Below the pieces are notes generated by a model. It saw nothing but the letters and a program-made list of their open reading frames with translations, was not told the origin of the DNA and did no database searches. The translations under genes were made by a program, and so were the position numbers. Source: Leptospira perolatii (GTDB taxonomy: Bacteria; Spirochaetota; Leptospiria; Leptospirales; Leptospiraceae). Taken from it: a DNA stretch of 64,000 nucleotides. Below, in pieces: positions 9,880 to 19,331 of this stretch (the first letter of the stretch is position 1; every line of letters begins with the position of its first letter). The DNA lies in contig NZ_NPDZ01000012.1 in the NCBI RefSeq assembly GCF_002811875.1, positions 36,255 to 100,254 of the forward strand. Direction: 5' to 3'.

Positions 9880-10398
9880 TTATCTTTTACGTGATCCGCT
9901 TTTCTTCTTCGGAGCAGGTTTTTTCTTCAGTGGCGCCTTTTTCTTTGGAGCGGCTTTTTTCTTTGCGGTAACCTTTTTCTTAGGCGCTGCCTTCTTCTTA
10001 GAGACCGTGGAAGCTTTTTTCACTGCGGGTTTTTTACCTATTTGAATTTTGCTCTTTGCGGATTTGGCTTTTTCGGAAGCAGCCTTTTGAGCTTCGGCGA
10101 CAGCCCTTTTGAACCAAAAACGCAGATCATCGTTGTCTTCTAATACTTCTTCGGGGACTTGCCAATAAGACATGCGAACTGGTCTGCCGCCCTTTCCTTC
10201 GTACGTAAAAGGAGACATTCCTGCGGATTCATACTCTGCTTGGTTACCGGCACCGACCTTAAAGTATAGTAAATCGTTAGCTACCATACCGAAAATTATA
10301 GAACCGGAATATAGTCCGTGGCCTCCGAACATCCCTTTCGCAGTGATGGGGCCGCATACTTTCAATCTATCTAATGCATGATCTAAAAAAGAGCTCAT
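9880..10398 (-). CDS. TfoX N-terminal domain protein with lysine-rich tail
   Basis: A 172-residue protein. Residues 1-100 form a TfoX_N domain (SFLDHALDRL, AKGMFGGHGLY, ANDLLYFKVG, MSYWQVPEEVLED). The last 70 residues are an Ala/Lys/Pro tail with repeated KKKAAPKKK and PLKKKPAPKKK blocks, like histone H1 C-termini or bacterial AlgP/HctB tails, predicted to bind nucleic acid non-specifically. TfoX_N proteins are linked to competence or DNA regulation in some bacteria, but isolated TfoX_N domains have no settled function. An open frame reaches TTG at 10425; I prefer the ATG at 10398 because the domain begins there. The gene is followed by a clear terminator. Confidence 0.85.
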   Translation of the reverse strand: MSSFLDHALDRLKVCGPITAKGMFGGHGLYSGSIIFGMVANDLLYFKVGAGNQAEYESAGMSPFTYEGKGGRPVRMSYWQVPEEVLEDNDDLRFWFKRAVAEAQKAASEKAKSAKSKIQIGKKPAVKKASTVSKKKAAPKKKVTAKKKAAPKKKAPLKKKPAPKKKSGSRKR

Positions 10399-10457
10399 AC
10401 TAAAGAATCGGAATCTTTTAACCAAATACTAGATAAAAAATTATTATTCTATTCTCT

Positions 10458-12731
10458 TCATTTCTTTGCGGATATTTTTTCGTAAATCGGAGTTCCCTTT
10501 TTTAGCCTTCCGAAGGACAAAACGTCTGTGGGACAATTCACTACGCAAGCAGAACATCGAACGCATTGAACGCTATCCATCGGCTTCCCACGATTTGCGT
10601 AGCTCATTACATCAATACCTTGGTGGCAAACTTTCGTGCAAATATTACAAGAGATGCATCTTTTTTTATCCGCAAAGATTCTGTAATTTGAAAACCGAGC
10701 GTAAATATGCATGAGTGCGGCTAGAGGGCAAAACATTCTGCACCATATTCTTCCTGAAAGAAAAAAGTAAGCCCCCAATCCAATAACTCCAGCGAGCCCT
10801 ATATCTACTATGATATCATACACTAATTTAAACCGGTCTACGCTGATTGATAACCAATGCAATTCCGGAATTCGACTTCCGAAAAGCTTGCCGGCAGTTA
10901 GTAGAAAAGCGATCCAAAGGATCCATTGGCCAGAATGCTCGATTTTGTAAGCTAGTTTTCCGTGGGGCATTCTGGTCCTAGATTCATCGCCTAAAGTTTC
11001 TGCAAGCCCGCCGCATGAACAGATCCACCCGCAATATGCACCCTTTCCATAACGAATCACTAATATAGGAATCACGATAAATGTAAAGGTCAGACCGTAT
11101 ATCAACCAGAAATCCGTGATCGATCCGTCGTAAAGAACTCCCATGTTCAAAGGCCATGCTAGTATGAATCCGTATGATTTCCAGTACGCTCCTCCTGGAA
11201 ATACTTGAGTCAGTAAAAAACTATCCGAACTTCCTAAGAGGCCATTCTCTCCCAATACCGGAAGAATAATTTCCGGTAAGAGAAATAACGGAATCATTTG
11301 GACCAGGATTAAAGTAGTCGTTTGGAGTTTGATATATTGCGTAGGTCGGACGAAGACTCTTCGAATTCCGAATACTAGGATTGTCAAAGAATAGAGTAAC
11401 GTATAGTGAAAGCCTGGATACTTACCGAACAGATTCCAAGAAAAATATTTCGAAGACACATAAACCGAGGCGAAATATAAGGAAGCAAATCCTAAATAAA
11501 CATTGCGCCCGGTTTTCCAATCTAGAGAGAATCGAATGGTTCCATTTTTCAATTTTAAGAATAAATAAACTAAAAGGCCCGAGGTAAGTCCTACAAGTCC
11601 TGCATTCGCGACAATTGTATACCAACCCGTGGCGTAAAAACTCGCTTTGCCGAAATATACCAAAAGGGAAAAGCAAATCATCGAGAAAAATCCGATCCAA
11701 TCTTTCAAAGAGCTAGCATTCTGTATCTTCAACCCGATTTTCTTGAGAAAGGAAATCGGAGGTTCGGAACCGATGAGCACTAAATTGTCTGTTACACCGA
11801 CCGATTTTGTCAGTTTATTCGATTTCAGAATCGTTTCGTTTTGTTTGATCTCTGAAACTATTGTTTCAGGAAAATATTTAATTTTTCCCGAACGAGTAGC
11901 ATCATTGAATCTTTTAAGATTTTCCGATTTTACTCGAGCGAGTCTATCTCCTCTGTACGAATGATTTACTGATTTTGCATATTCGGAAATTGAAATGGAT
12001 GCCTCTACAGCCGAATCACCTCCGCCAACTACGAGTACGTCCTTGTTTTCGAAGTCCGCAGGATCTAAGAGACGGTGGAAAACGTTGGGCTGATTTTCTC
12101 CGGGGACGCCGAGTCTCCTGCTGTCTCCTGACTTTCCTATCGCAAGAATGATATTGTTAGACGCAAATCGTGAACCGTCCTCCGTTTCGATCTCGAATCT
12201 TCCGGAAGATGAGGAAACCGAGGATATTCTGGTTACTAGTTTTCCTTCTTTTAAGGGCAATTGAAATGCGTTGAATGTTCTGTTTAGATCCTCTAACAGG
12301 CTTTCCTTTGTTCCATTTCTAATTAGCAATTCTGAATGTGTGACAAGGTTTTCCGGTTCCGCAAAGATTGGTTTACCTTTTGGATAACTTGAAACAGTAT
12401 GAAATACACGATTCGCTTCGAATATTACGAATTTATAACCCCTCTTTTTCGCCTCTATTCCAGCTGAGATTCCTGCAGGACCTCCTCCTATAATGATTAG
12501 GTCATAAGTCGATGTATTTGCTCTGACAGAAGGTGGATCTAATAACGAAATTACTTTCGAGCCACTGTCTACCGAATACTTTAGCAAAGGGATTCCTGTT
12601 AAATCTCCGATGATATAAATTCCGTCTATGCTACTACGATATTCAGAATCGGTTTCCGGATAAATTTCAACACTCCCTTCCGGAGCGTCGTTTCTGAGCC
12701 ATTCGAAATAGCGGGAAATTATGTTTTTCAT
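10458..12731 (-). CDS. Thioredoxin reductase-like / membrane 4Fe-4S oxidoreductase fusion
   Basis: A 757-residue fusion. Residues about 75-330 are a two-dinucleotide-fold flavoprotein of the thioredoxin reductase/YpdA type, with FAD motif GGGPAG near 79 and NAD(P) motif VVGGGDSAVEA near 234. I see no CxxC redox pair between them. Residues about 350-640 contain several membrane helices and a CGWICSCGG motif, as in NapH/NosR/CcoG-type proteins, then CRMFCP. The C-terminus has two ferredoxin clusters, CISCNICTKVCH near 692 and CVRCSACVVNCP near 720. The layout suggests NAD(P)H electrons entering through flavin and being relayed by iron-sulfur centres at the membrane. The acceptor is unknown. It stands alone, 59 bp from the TfoX-N gene, same strand. 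Confidence 0.85.
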   Translation of the reverse strand: MKNIISRYFEWLRNDAPEGSVEIYPETDSEYRSSIDGIYIIGDLTGIPLLKYSVDSGSKVISLLDPPSVRANTSTYDLIIIGGGPAGISAGIEAKKRGYKFVIFEANRVFHTVSSYPKGKPIFAEPENLVTHSELLIRNGTKESLLEDLNRTFNAFQLPLKEGKLVTRISSVSSSSGRFEIETEDGSRFASNNIILAIGKSGDSRRLGVPGENQPNVFHRLLDPADFENKDVLVVGGGDSAVEASISISEYAKSVNHSYRGDRLARVKSENLKRFNDATRSGKIKYFPETIVSEIKQNETILKSNKLTKSVGVTDNLVLIGSEPPISFLKKIGLKIQNASSLKDWIGFFSMICFSLLVYFGKASFYATGWYTIVANAGLVGLTSGLLVYLFLKLKNGTIRFSLDWKTGRNVYLGFASLYFASVYVSSKYFSWNLFGKYPGFHYTLLYSLTILVFGIRRVFVRPTQYIKLQTTTLILVQMIPLFLLPEIILPVLGENGLLGSSDSFLLTQVFPGGAYWKSYGFILAWPLNMGVLYDGSITDFWLIYGLTFTFIVIPILVIRYGKGAYCGWICSCGGLAETLGDESRTRMPHGKLAYKIEHSGQWILWIAFLLTAGKLFGSRIPELHWLSISVDRFKLVYDIIVDIGLAGVIGLGAYFFLSGRIWCRMFCPLAALMHIYARFSNYRIFADKKRCISCNICTKVCHQGIDVMSYANRGKPMDSVQCVRCSACVVNCPTDVLSFGRLKKGTPIYEKISAKK

Positions 12732-13008
12732 AGAGCGTTGTTTAGAAACAAATAAGTGCGAATCATTTTACTCGAAATGATCCAAACGAGGAGGTTCCAG
12801 TCTCGATTCTTCAGAGAATCTTTCAACTTTGATTATTGGTAAAATGTAAATTTTCGAAGAGGTTTATGGTTAATTCAACGATTACAAAATGGAGCGGTTT
12901 TGAAGAAGAAAGGCGAATGCCTTAGGGTCGGGCTAATTTATTTGTGAAAGAAATTTAGGTGATATGAAGTAGTGCGATCTTTTTTAGACCGCACCACTAA
13001 AAATCATT

Positions 13009-14946
13009 TTATTGATCGTATCCTATGCTCCAGCGCTGGTTGTTTCCACCATGGAATTGCCATTGACTCACTTTCGAGCCACTGCTAGTTCCGTTCGCGT
13101 CCACAGCATACGTATTGTTAATATGGTTTCGAATTGTGTCATCGATAAAATCGAATCTCATATTATCCATATCCAAACAATCCCATATCGCAATTTTTCC
13201 GCCGTTTGCAGTTTCACCGCCATTATCCAAACATTTGTAAGGATTCACCTTGCTTCTTATGAATTTGTTGGAAGAATCGTAATACCATCTCTGTGCATCC
13301 GAGCCGTTGCAGTTCCAGACCTGAATCTTGTTGTTGTTTGTCATATCACCTTGATTGACATCCAAGCAAAGATTGCTCGCCTTATTGATCAAAGCAAAGT
13401 ATGGAGATTCGTAGCTTTTGTCCCAGCGCTGGTTATCCCTTCCGTGGAAACTGTATTGGTAAACTATTGAGCCGCTAGTATTGCTACTCGCATCAATTGC
13501 AAAATTGGAATTCTGCCTGACTCGAATTGTATCATCCATAAAATCGAATCGCATATTATCCGAATCTAAGCAATCATAGAGCACTATTTTACCTGTATTC
13601 CAATTCTCTCCTCCATTATCTAAACATTTATTAGTATTTAATTTACTTCTAAATCTGCTAGATGCGTGTTCATACCACCATTTCTGAGCGCTGGTATTAT
13701 TGCAGGTCCAAAGCTGAACTCTTGCATTATTTTCCGTGCTGCCTTGGTTTACGTCCAAACAAAGACTTGGTGCAAGCTTGTTGTGCAGCGAGAAAAATCT
13801 TGGTTCTAGATCGTTCACATCCATGCACGCTTCGAATGCATATTGACCAAATCTGTGTCCTGCAAAGTCGACCATTGCGATATTGATTCTTTGTCCCGAT
13901 TTTTTTGCATACATGTCGAGATCATACACAAGGCTCGCGTGGTCCAGTTTGTCGTTTGTAAGATCCTCGATACTTCCGAAGTATGGTGGGAAAATGATCT
14001 GGCTTGCGTTCGGAGTCAGAATCATTTGGGCGACGTAGAATTTACCGTTTCGATTGTCCTTAATACGATCTCGTAGCCCGCTGATCAAAGTGCTTTCGCT
14101 TCCCGTATTCTGCCAGTCCGAATTCATGGTGTCGCCTTGGTTCCAATACAGACTAGAAAGATCAGCGTAATTACCTCCGCCCCAGAGAAGCATCACATTC
14201 TTGTTGGAGCTCCAAAGTTGCTGGAAGGTAACTCCGTTTCCTAAGGATCGAGGAGCCATCCTTGCTCCCAGATACGGAATCACTAATTGGTCTTTTAATT
14301 CGTAATGTTCGCTGTCGCTCATACTATCCACATTTTGAATATGAACAATCAGGACTTCCTGAGGGTGCGCATTTGCGAAATTGGCTAAATCTTGGAAAAC
14401 TACAGATGCCGCAACAGAAATACTCGGTCCGTGGTGCAGCACGAACTGTCCGTTGTTTTTCTTGATTCTTAGGTCAAAGTATCTATAACCCGCGGAAAGT
14501 TGCTCTCCAATTGTTAATTCCTGAGTTTGAGATATGTTCTCGTCCACCCCCTGAATTCCGTAAGTTCCGGAATCGTGGGTTCCGGGTATACAAATATTAC
14601 GCAACTGTATATTAGATTTACTTGAATAACCAGAGGTCATCCAAAGTTCCGGATTCATTTCTAATCTCGGCGTGGAAACCGGTATTGGACTGCGACTACT
14701 TTTTCCTTTGTAACCGCCGCCTTTGAAAGCGGGAACTCCTCCATCGACAATCTGCAATACGGAATTATTTCTACCTATCCGTGTCGATTCTATTTCCTGT
14801 CCGCTTCCATTTAGGAATCCTGTTTGGTTCTTGGATTGCTCGCACCCGACTATTGTCAAAGCTACTGCTACTAGTATCAAACCTGACCTATCGAAGGATT
14901 TGATTTTTGTTCTGAGCTTTGATTTACTATTGCTCCAGATTTTCAT
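13009..14946 (-). CDS. PI-PLC-like phosphodiesterase lipoprotein with two ricin-B lectin domains
   Basis: A 645-residue exported protein. A basic N-terminus and hydrophobic core end in TIVGC with the lipidation Cys at 35. Residues about 105-345 form a PI-PLC X-type TIM barrel with the two catalytic His contexts GTHDSGTYG and VLHHGP plus YRYFDLRI. Two ricin B-type lectin domains follow (about 380-505 and 510-645), each with CLDVNQG, CLDNGGE and QRW/QKW motifs, and about half identical to each other, an internal duplication. Family knowledge suggests cleavage of phosphoinositides or related phospholipids, with the lectins binding host or polymer sugars. The frame opens at GTG 14958; ATG 14946 is preferred. 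Related architectures are secreted in actinomycetes and Leptospira. Confidence 0.88.
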   Translation of the reverse strand: MKIWSNSKSKLRTKIKSFDRSGLILVAVALTIVGCEQSKNQTGFLNGSGQEIESTRIGRNNSVLQIVDGGVPAFKGGGYKGKSSRSPIPVSTPRLEMNPELWMTSGYSSKSNIQLRNICIPGTHDSGTYGIQGVDENISQTQELTIGEQLSAGYRYFDLRIKKNNGQFVLHHGPSISVAASVVFQDLANFANAHPQEVLIVHIQNVDSMSDSEHYELKDQLVIPYLGARMAPRSLGNGVTFQQLWSSNKNVMLLWGGGNYADLSSLYWNQGDTMNSDWQNTGSESTLISGLRDRIKDNRNGKFYVAQMILTPNASQIIFPPYFGSIEDLTNDKLDHASLVYDLDMYAKKSGQRINIAMVDFAGHRFGQYAFEACMDVNDLEPRFFSLHNKLAPSLCLDVNQGSTENNARVQLWTCNNTSAQKWWYEHASSRFRSKLNTNKCLDNGGENWNTGKIVLYDCLDSDNMRFDFMDDTIRVRQNSNFAIDASSNTSGSIVYQYSFHGRDNQRWDKSYESPYFALINKASNLCLDVNQGDMTNNNKIQVWNCNGSDAQRWYYDSSNKFIRSKVNPYKCLDNGGETANGGKIAIWDCLDMDNMRFDFIDDTIRNHINNTYAVDANGTSSGSKVSQWQFHGGNNQRWSIGYDQ

Positions 14947-15236
14947 GTTATTCTTCACTCTTCACTTTTTTAAATAATTCAGATCGACATCGAGACTTTT
15001 GTGATCGTTTCGATATGCCGACCTGAAGCATGGGAGTTTCTATCGGATGGTTTTTTTGCAGTCAACGCACTTTTCTAAATAGGCATACTTTGCGCTAATT
15101 TGAATAGACTAGATTTTCTGTAGTAGTTATTCGGAAAATTGAATGTATATAAGAAATTAATAAAAAAATAAGTGAGTTGTATGTGACTGTGCCGATTTGC
15201 TGGGACTGTTTGCATTTGTCCCACTAACCCAAAGAT

Positions 15237-16196
15237 CTATTTAATCATGAGTAGAAAGAAAATTCCAGCGACTAGATAAATGGGAGAAAGCACGATATCT
15301 CCAATGACTGCAAATGGATACAATGCTCCACGATAAATCTTATATCGAAATGGTTCAGGCATAGTAGTGCTCTGTTTATCTTCTACAGAGAGTTTGATTA
15401 TAAGTTTGCCATTATACTCTGCTATATCAGGAATAGCAAATTTATAAATTCGTTGTTCTGAATCATTATTTTGTAAAATAAAGATCGGTTTACGGTAAAA
15501 CTGAATTTGGTCCGCCGTAGTATATTGGTGGATTCTTTTTTGATTGATCGAGTATTGAATTGGGCGGTCATTCGATCGAAAAATATATTTTTCCATCTCG
15601 AATTGTGGATTTCCTTGGAGTTCCAAAATCCCGATGACCTCTTCTCGGTTCATCAGGAAAATATCTCCGTTTGGATCTTGGTAGATTCGCTCTATTGTTA
15701 AATTTTGGAGTTCCTCGCATTCGCAATAGCCTAAAGGAAAAGAAGATTTAGACGACAGGGGCCTAGGAAGGATCAAGATTTGCCTCGGGCTTCCGAGTAC
15801 TAGTATTCCGGAAGATCGTCGAAACTCCTGCAACTTAACTTCCAAAAAGCCGCTCTTTGAGCAGCTTTCCAAGTTTTGTGTTTTATCCAAAGTGGTAAGG
15901 AAAGAATCGAACCAGCTCGAACTACTAGATATTTCCTTTTTAAATTCGGATAGTTGGCAAACCCCCTCCTGTGCAGACTTTACGAAAAGCTTATTTTGCG
16001 AGCCCTGATCGATATAAAAACGATCGGTATCAAAGGGGAATTTTACGGACTCCATTACATCGGATTTTTTTACTTTCTCGGCGACTGCATAAGTCAGACA
16101 ATTCAAATGAGATAGAACGCAGAAGAGTAGGCTAATGGACGCGAAGAATGCTTTTTCGACTTTGCTATCTGATGTTTTATGTTCTGCGATTTTCAT
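15237..16196 (-). CDS. Hypothetical exported protein with C-terminal membrane helix
   Basis: A 319-residue protein of no family known to me. A hydrophobic stretch at 16-32 ends in SHLNC, a possible spirochaetal lipobox with Cys 33. The body is beta-rich and polar, and the last 25 residues (GDIVLSPIYLVAGIFFLLM) form a membrane helix. It contains a YCECEE cysteine pair in mid-protein. The ATG at 16196 lies 7 bp beyond the stop of paiB, so the two are co-transcribed. Product likely sits at the cell envelope; role unknown. Confidence 0.75.
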   Translation of the reverse strand: MKIAEHKTSDSKVEKAFFASISLLFCVLSHLNCLTYAVAEKVKKSDVMESVKFPFDTDRFYIDQGSQNKLFVKSAQEGVCQLSEFKKEISSSSSWFDSFLTTLDKTQNLESCSKSGFLEVKLQEFRRSSGILVLGSPRQILILPRPLSSKSSFPLGYCECEELQNLTIERIYQDPNGDIFLMNREEVIGILELQGNPQFEMEKYIFRSNDRPIQYSINQKRIHQYTTADQIQFYRKPIFILQNNDSEQRIYKFAIPDIAEYNGKLIIKLSVEDKQSTTMPEPFRYKIYRGALYPFAVIGDIVLSPIYLVAGIFFLLMIK

Positions 16197-16203
16197 TTCA
16201 TTA

Positions 16204-16806
16204 TCATGATTCTTTAAAGCGATTCATCCACCGAGCTAGATCAAGATTTTCGCTAGTAGGATTTTCTCCTAATTTTTGGATCACGAGCTTTCGTCTTTCC
16301 GGAGAATGATTTTGGCTCAGTTTTGCTTTTGCTTCAATCGAATGAATTCTAATCTTAAAGCCTTTGATTCTAGTCGCCAAAGCTTTTCTATATTCTGCAT
16401 CGGGAGTATCAAATTTGTAAGGTGAATCTGCTTTTTCGAAATGCTCCACGGTTTGTTTTAAAACTTTTTCCGTTTCTTCTGCATTCAAAATATTCATGGT
16501 TCCTTTGATATGAACGCTTATATAGTTCCAGGTTGGAACAGCTTTGCTTGTTTCGTACCAGCTAGGCGAAATATATGCGTGGGGACCTGAAAAGACGCAG
16601 AGTACTTCTGAATTTTCCTGCAACAATGGATTTTCGTCTATCATATGACCGAGCAGGCACTCCAACTGCTCATCAGCTAACAAGGGCAGGTGAGTGGCCT
16701 CGAGTCCTTTGCCTATCGTGGATATAACTAATGCAAAAGGATAGTTTTGAACGATTTCTTGGATCCATTCTGTTTTTTCGAGCTTGAATGCTTCGGGTGT
16801 ATACAT
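16204..16806 (-). CDS. PaiB family FMN-binding negative transcriptional regulator
   Basis: A 200-residue protein that matches PaiB along its whole length: start MYTPEAFK, ATHLPLL, GHMIDENPL, YISPSWYE, VPTWNYISVHIKG and a C-terminal GFKIRI followed by KLSQNHS. PaiB members have a split-barrel flavin-binding fold and, in Bacillus, repress sporulation and protease genes together with PaiA; in other bacteria the regulatory role is unproven. No PaiA acetyltransferase is adjacent. The gene is followed after 7 bp by the exported hypothetical gene. Start ATG 16806 agrees with the usual family N-terminus. Confidence 0.92.
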   Translation of the reverse strand: MYTPEAFKLEKTEWIQEIVQNYPFALVISTIGKGLEATHLPLLADEQLECLLGHMIDENPLLQENSEVLCVFSGPHAYISPSWYETSKAVPTWNYISVHIKGTMNILNAEETEKVLKQTVEHFEKADSPYKFDTPDAEYRKALATRIKGFKIRIHSIEAKAKLSQNHSPERRKLVIQKLGENPTSENLDLARWMNRFKES

Positions 16807-16830
16807 CTTTGGTTTTCTTATTTAGAGATT

Positions 16831-18096
16831 CTATTTATCAGGATCGATTCGATAAACTTTTCCGGATCCAAAGTCTGCCGCGTAAACGTTTCCTCGAGAA
16901 TCTTTTCCGAAAGTAGAAACTAAGATTGGCCATTTGCCCAAGGTAAGAGCATCGACTTGTGCTTTGGATTCGCCTACTTTCGGTATGGCGATCGCCCAAA
17001 TTCTTCCTGAAACGAAATCCGCAAAAATATAGTGTCCTTGTAGTTCAGGAATTCGATCATTCGTAATCACGTAACCGCCCGTAATCGAACTACCGTCTTC
17101 TCTACCATATTCGTAAATTGGATCCGTCAATCCTTTCGAATCGCAGTTATCTTTGGGTTCAAAACAATGAAGGCCTTCCATTTTATTCCACCCGTAGTTT
17201 TTGCCGGCCTCTACAACATCGATTTCTTCATACAGATCTTGACCTACATCGGCTAGGATTAGCTTTCCGGCTGGATCAAAAGAATATCTCCAAGGATTTC
17301 GGAAACCGTAGGCAAAAGTTTCTGGGAGTTTTGTTGGATCTCCTACAAAAGGATTATCCTTCGGAACGGAATATTGCTTTCCCGGATCCTTGGAATCCAC
17401 ACTGATTCTTAGCATCGAGCCTAGCATCGTTTTCGGGTTTTGCCCATTTCCTTTTGGATCGCCTTTCCAACCTCCATCTCCCCAGCCAATATATAATTTT
17501 CCGTCCGGGCCAAAGGCAAGTTGACCACCGTTATGGTTGGAGTAGGGTTGCTCCAGCTCCATTATAATTCTCTCATTTATAATTTTTGCATGTTTAATGT
17601 CTTTATGATTTTCAACAATCCATTCGGAAACGATACTCATATCTTTTCCGTTTTTCTCGATTACATAATTGAAGTAGATTTTTGGATGGTTCGGAAAAGA
17701 TGGATGCAAAGCGATTCCCAAAAATCCTTCTTCGGCATCGGTTTTTACATTGGAAAGTTTTAATAGAGTGCCGGAGCTTCCGTTTTTAGGGTCCGACCAT
17801 TTCAAGTCGCCAGTTTTCTCCGCCACAAGAAAAAGTTCCGATTCTGGTACGAACAATAAATCAGTAGGTTGGATTAACCCTTCGCCTACTGTCGTTAGTT
17901 TTATCTTGATTCTTTTTCTTTTCTCGTCTTTGAGGGTATAAATCGGATTTAAACCCGATTCCTTTCCTTCCGCCTCGTATTTACCTGCGTCTCCTAACTT
18001 GGCAACGAGTATACGTCTGACATCTTCGCAGTTTGCAAATAGAGTGAGAACCGAGATTGAAAGGAACAACCTGAAAAAGAAAAAGGATTTAACCAT
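16831..18096 (-). CDS. PQQ-type glucose/sorbosone dehydrogenase family lipoprotein
   Basis: A 421-residue six-bladed beta-propeller protein of the sugar/sorbosone dehydrogenase (HHIP/YliI-like) family. The signal peptide ends in LFANC with lipid-anchor Cys 23. Family motifs are [71 protein letters not shown] and [11 protein letters not shown]. Soluble family members oxidise aldose sugars with PQQ in the periplasm; many lipoprotein members have no proven substrate, and I see no PQQ synthesis genes here. It lies 25 bp upstream of paiB on the same strand, so may share its transcript. Confidence 0.9.
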   Translation of the reverse strand: MVKSFFFFRLFLSISVLTLFANCEDVRRILVAKLGDAGKYEAEGKESGLNPIYTLKDEKRKRIKIKLTTVGEGLIQPTDLLFVPESELFLVAEKTGDLKWSDPKNGSSGTLLKLSNVKTDAEEGFLGIALHPSFPNHPKIYFNYVIEKNGKDMSIVSEWIVENHKDIKHAKIINERIIMELEQPYSNHNGGQLAFGPDGKLYIGWGDGGWKGDPKGNGQNPKTMLGSMLRISVDSKDPGKQYSVPKDNPFVGDPTKLPETFAYGFRNPWRYSFDPAGKLILADVGQDLYEEIDVVEAGKNYGWNKMEGLHCFEPKDNCDSKGLTDPIYEYGREDGSSITGGYVITNDRIPELQGHYIFADFVSGRIWAIAIPKVGESKAQVDALTLGKWPILVSTFGKDSRGNVYAADFGSGKVYRIDPDK

Positions 18097-18157
18097 AAGA
18101 TGGAATTCCTACACAGATTGGCAATATATCCAGCCTTTTTTAGATATGCTCTCTATC

Positions 18158-18856
18158 TTACAAAAAGAGTTTAAAGTAGCTCAATCTTTGCTGGGATTGA
18201 TTGTCTAAGAACAATTGCATATAGGGTTCAGAGCCTTCCGAATATAACGAATCAATCATCATCGCGATCGAAGTAGGAGAAAAAAGTAATCCGAATCTTT
18301 CGAATTTTCGAGAACGATAGTCCACGTCCGTAGGTAAAATCTTCGCTTCGGCGCTTACATGATTTCCGTTGATTACAAGTTCTCCGGTAAAGGGATTTCT
18401 CGGTTTGTAGTGTGGTTCCTTTTGGTGCGTGAAGAGTCTTTTATTACCGAAAAAGATCGCCATGCAGCTAGGCTTTTTATTTTTTTCTTCACCATTGGAA
18501 GTATAAAGCATGATGCCGAGTCGATCGTATATATAATAATAATCTGTTATTTTGATAGGGTAGATAGAAGGAGAATCTCCGTCTTCAAGCGGGAACTCCT
18601 CTATATAAGAATCGTATTGGTGTGTTTTGGTCCGGTCAAACTTTCCGAGTATTTGAGTGATGCTTTGGATATTTAGATCCATGATTTTTACTCCGTTTAG
18701 ATGAACGGACTTTTCCTTTGTATCGATTTTTATAATCGTGGGTGTCTTAAGAATTTTATCTCGCCTATGCTTTTTCAGAGTCTGCGTTTTAGGGAGCAAC
18801 TCATTCGGAAGAGCGATGCCGAGGAGTAGAATACAAGCGAGAAAATTGCGAGCCAT
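18158..18856 (-). CDS. Hypothetical secreted protein
   Basis: A 232-residue protein of unknown family. The frame opens further upstream at 18916, but that part lies in a GC-rich repeat; the ATG at 18856 begins a plausible signal peptide (ARNFLACILLLGIALP). The mature part opens with a stretch in the style of IKIDTKEKSVHLNGVKI, followed by a QILGKFDRTKTH segment and a YYYIYDRLGIMLYTS strand, suggesting a small beta-rich domain that several Leptospira hypotheticals share, though I cannot name it with certainty. It is followed at 61 bp by the PQQ-type dehydrogenase gene on the same strand. Confidence 0.75.
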   Translation of the reverse strand: MARNFLACILLLGIALPNELLPKTQTLKKHRRDKILKTPTIIKIDTKEKSVHLNGVKIMDLNIQSITQILGKFDRTKTHQYDSYIEEFPLEDGDSPSIYPIKITDYYYIYDRLGIMLYTSNGEEKNKKPSCMAIFFGNKRLFTHQKEPHYKPRNPFTGELVINGNHVSAEAKILPTDVDYRSRKFERFGLLFSPTSIAMMIDSLYSEGSEPYMQLFLDNQSQQRLSYFKLFL

Positions 18857-18868
18857 GTGCGGTACTTG

Positions 18869-19011
18869 GAAAGTCCCCACCCACACTGGGCGGGGGCCGG
18901 TGCGGTGGTACTGCAAACCGAACCGCCGTTTCAGATCAAAAAGCTGATATCAGAAAGTGCTCTAGTTTTCAACTGAAATTCGTTTTGTGAGATTTTTGTA
19001 GGAGTTCCTAC
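18869..19011. repeat. GC-rich intergenic repeat with GTAGGA...TCCTAC palindrome (copy 1)
   Basis: GGGCGGGGGCC at 18888-18898 and CCGGTGCGG at 18897-18905 stand out in a 42% GC background. About 90 bp further the palindrome GTAGGAGTTCCTAC occupies 18998-19011. A second copy of all three modules lies at 38254-38405. The element sits between the hypothetical secreted gene and the tRNA pair, and overlaps the spurious upstream extension of that gene. Confidence 0.6.
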
Positions 19012-19098
19012 GAAATAGGCTCTTAACAAATGGAAGGAATGGCTTCTGTTGAGAAAAAAGAAACCTTTAGGTTGGAAAGAGGGAATGGAAGAAAAAAT

Positions 19099-19171
<73 letters not shown>

Positions 19172-19177
19172 ATTCCC

Positions 19178-19251
<74 letters not shown>

Positions 19252-19331
19252 GGTAAGAGACATGATTTTGCTGAACCAATCGTTGGCAAGGGATTTTTTA
19301 AATTGGGCACTTCGTTTTTCGAATTCAAGTT

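Noticed and set aside
18857..18916. Upstream extension of the hypothetical secreted gene
   Set aside because: It reads through the GC-rich repeat; a signal peptide begins at the internal ATG.
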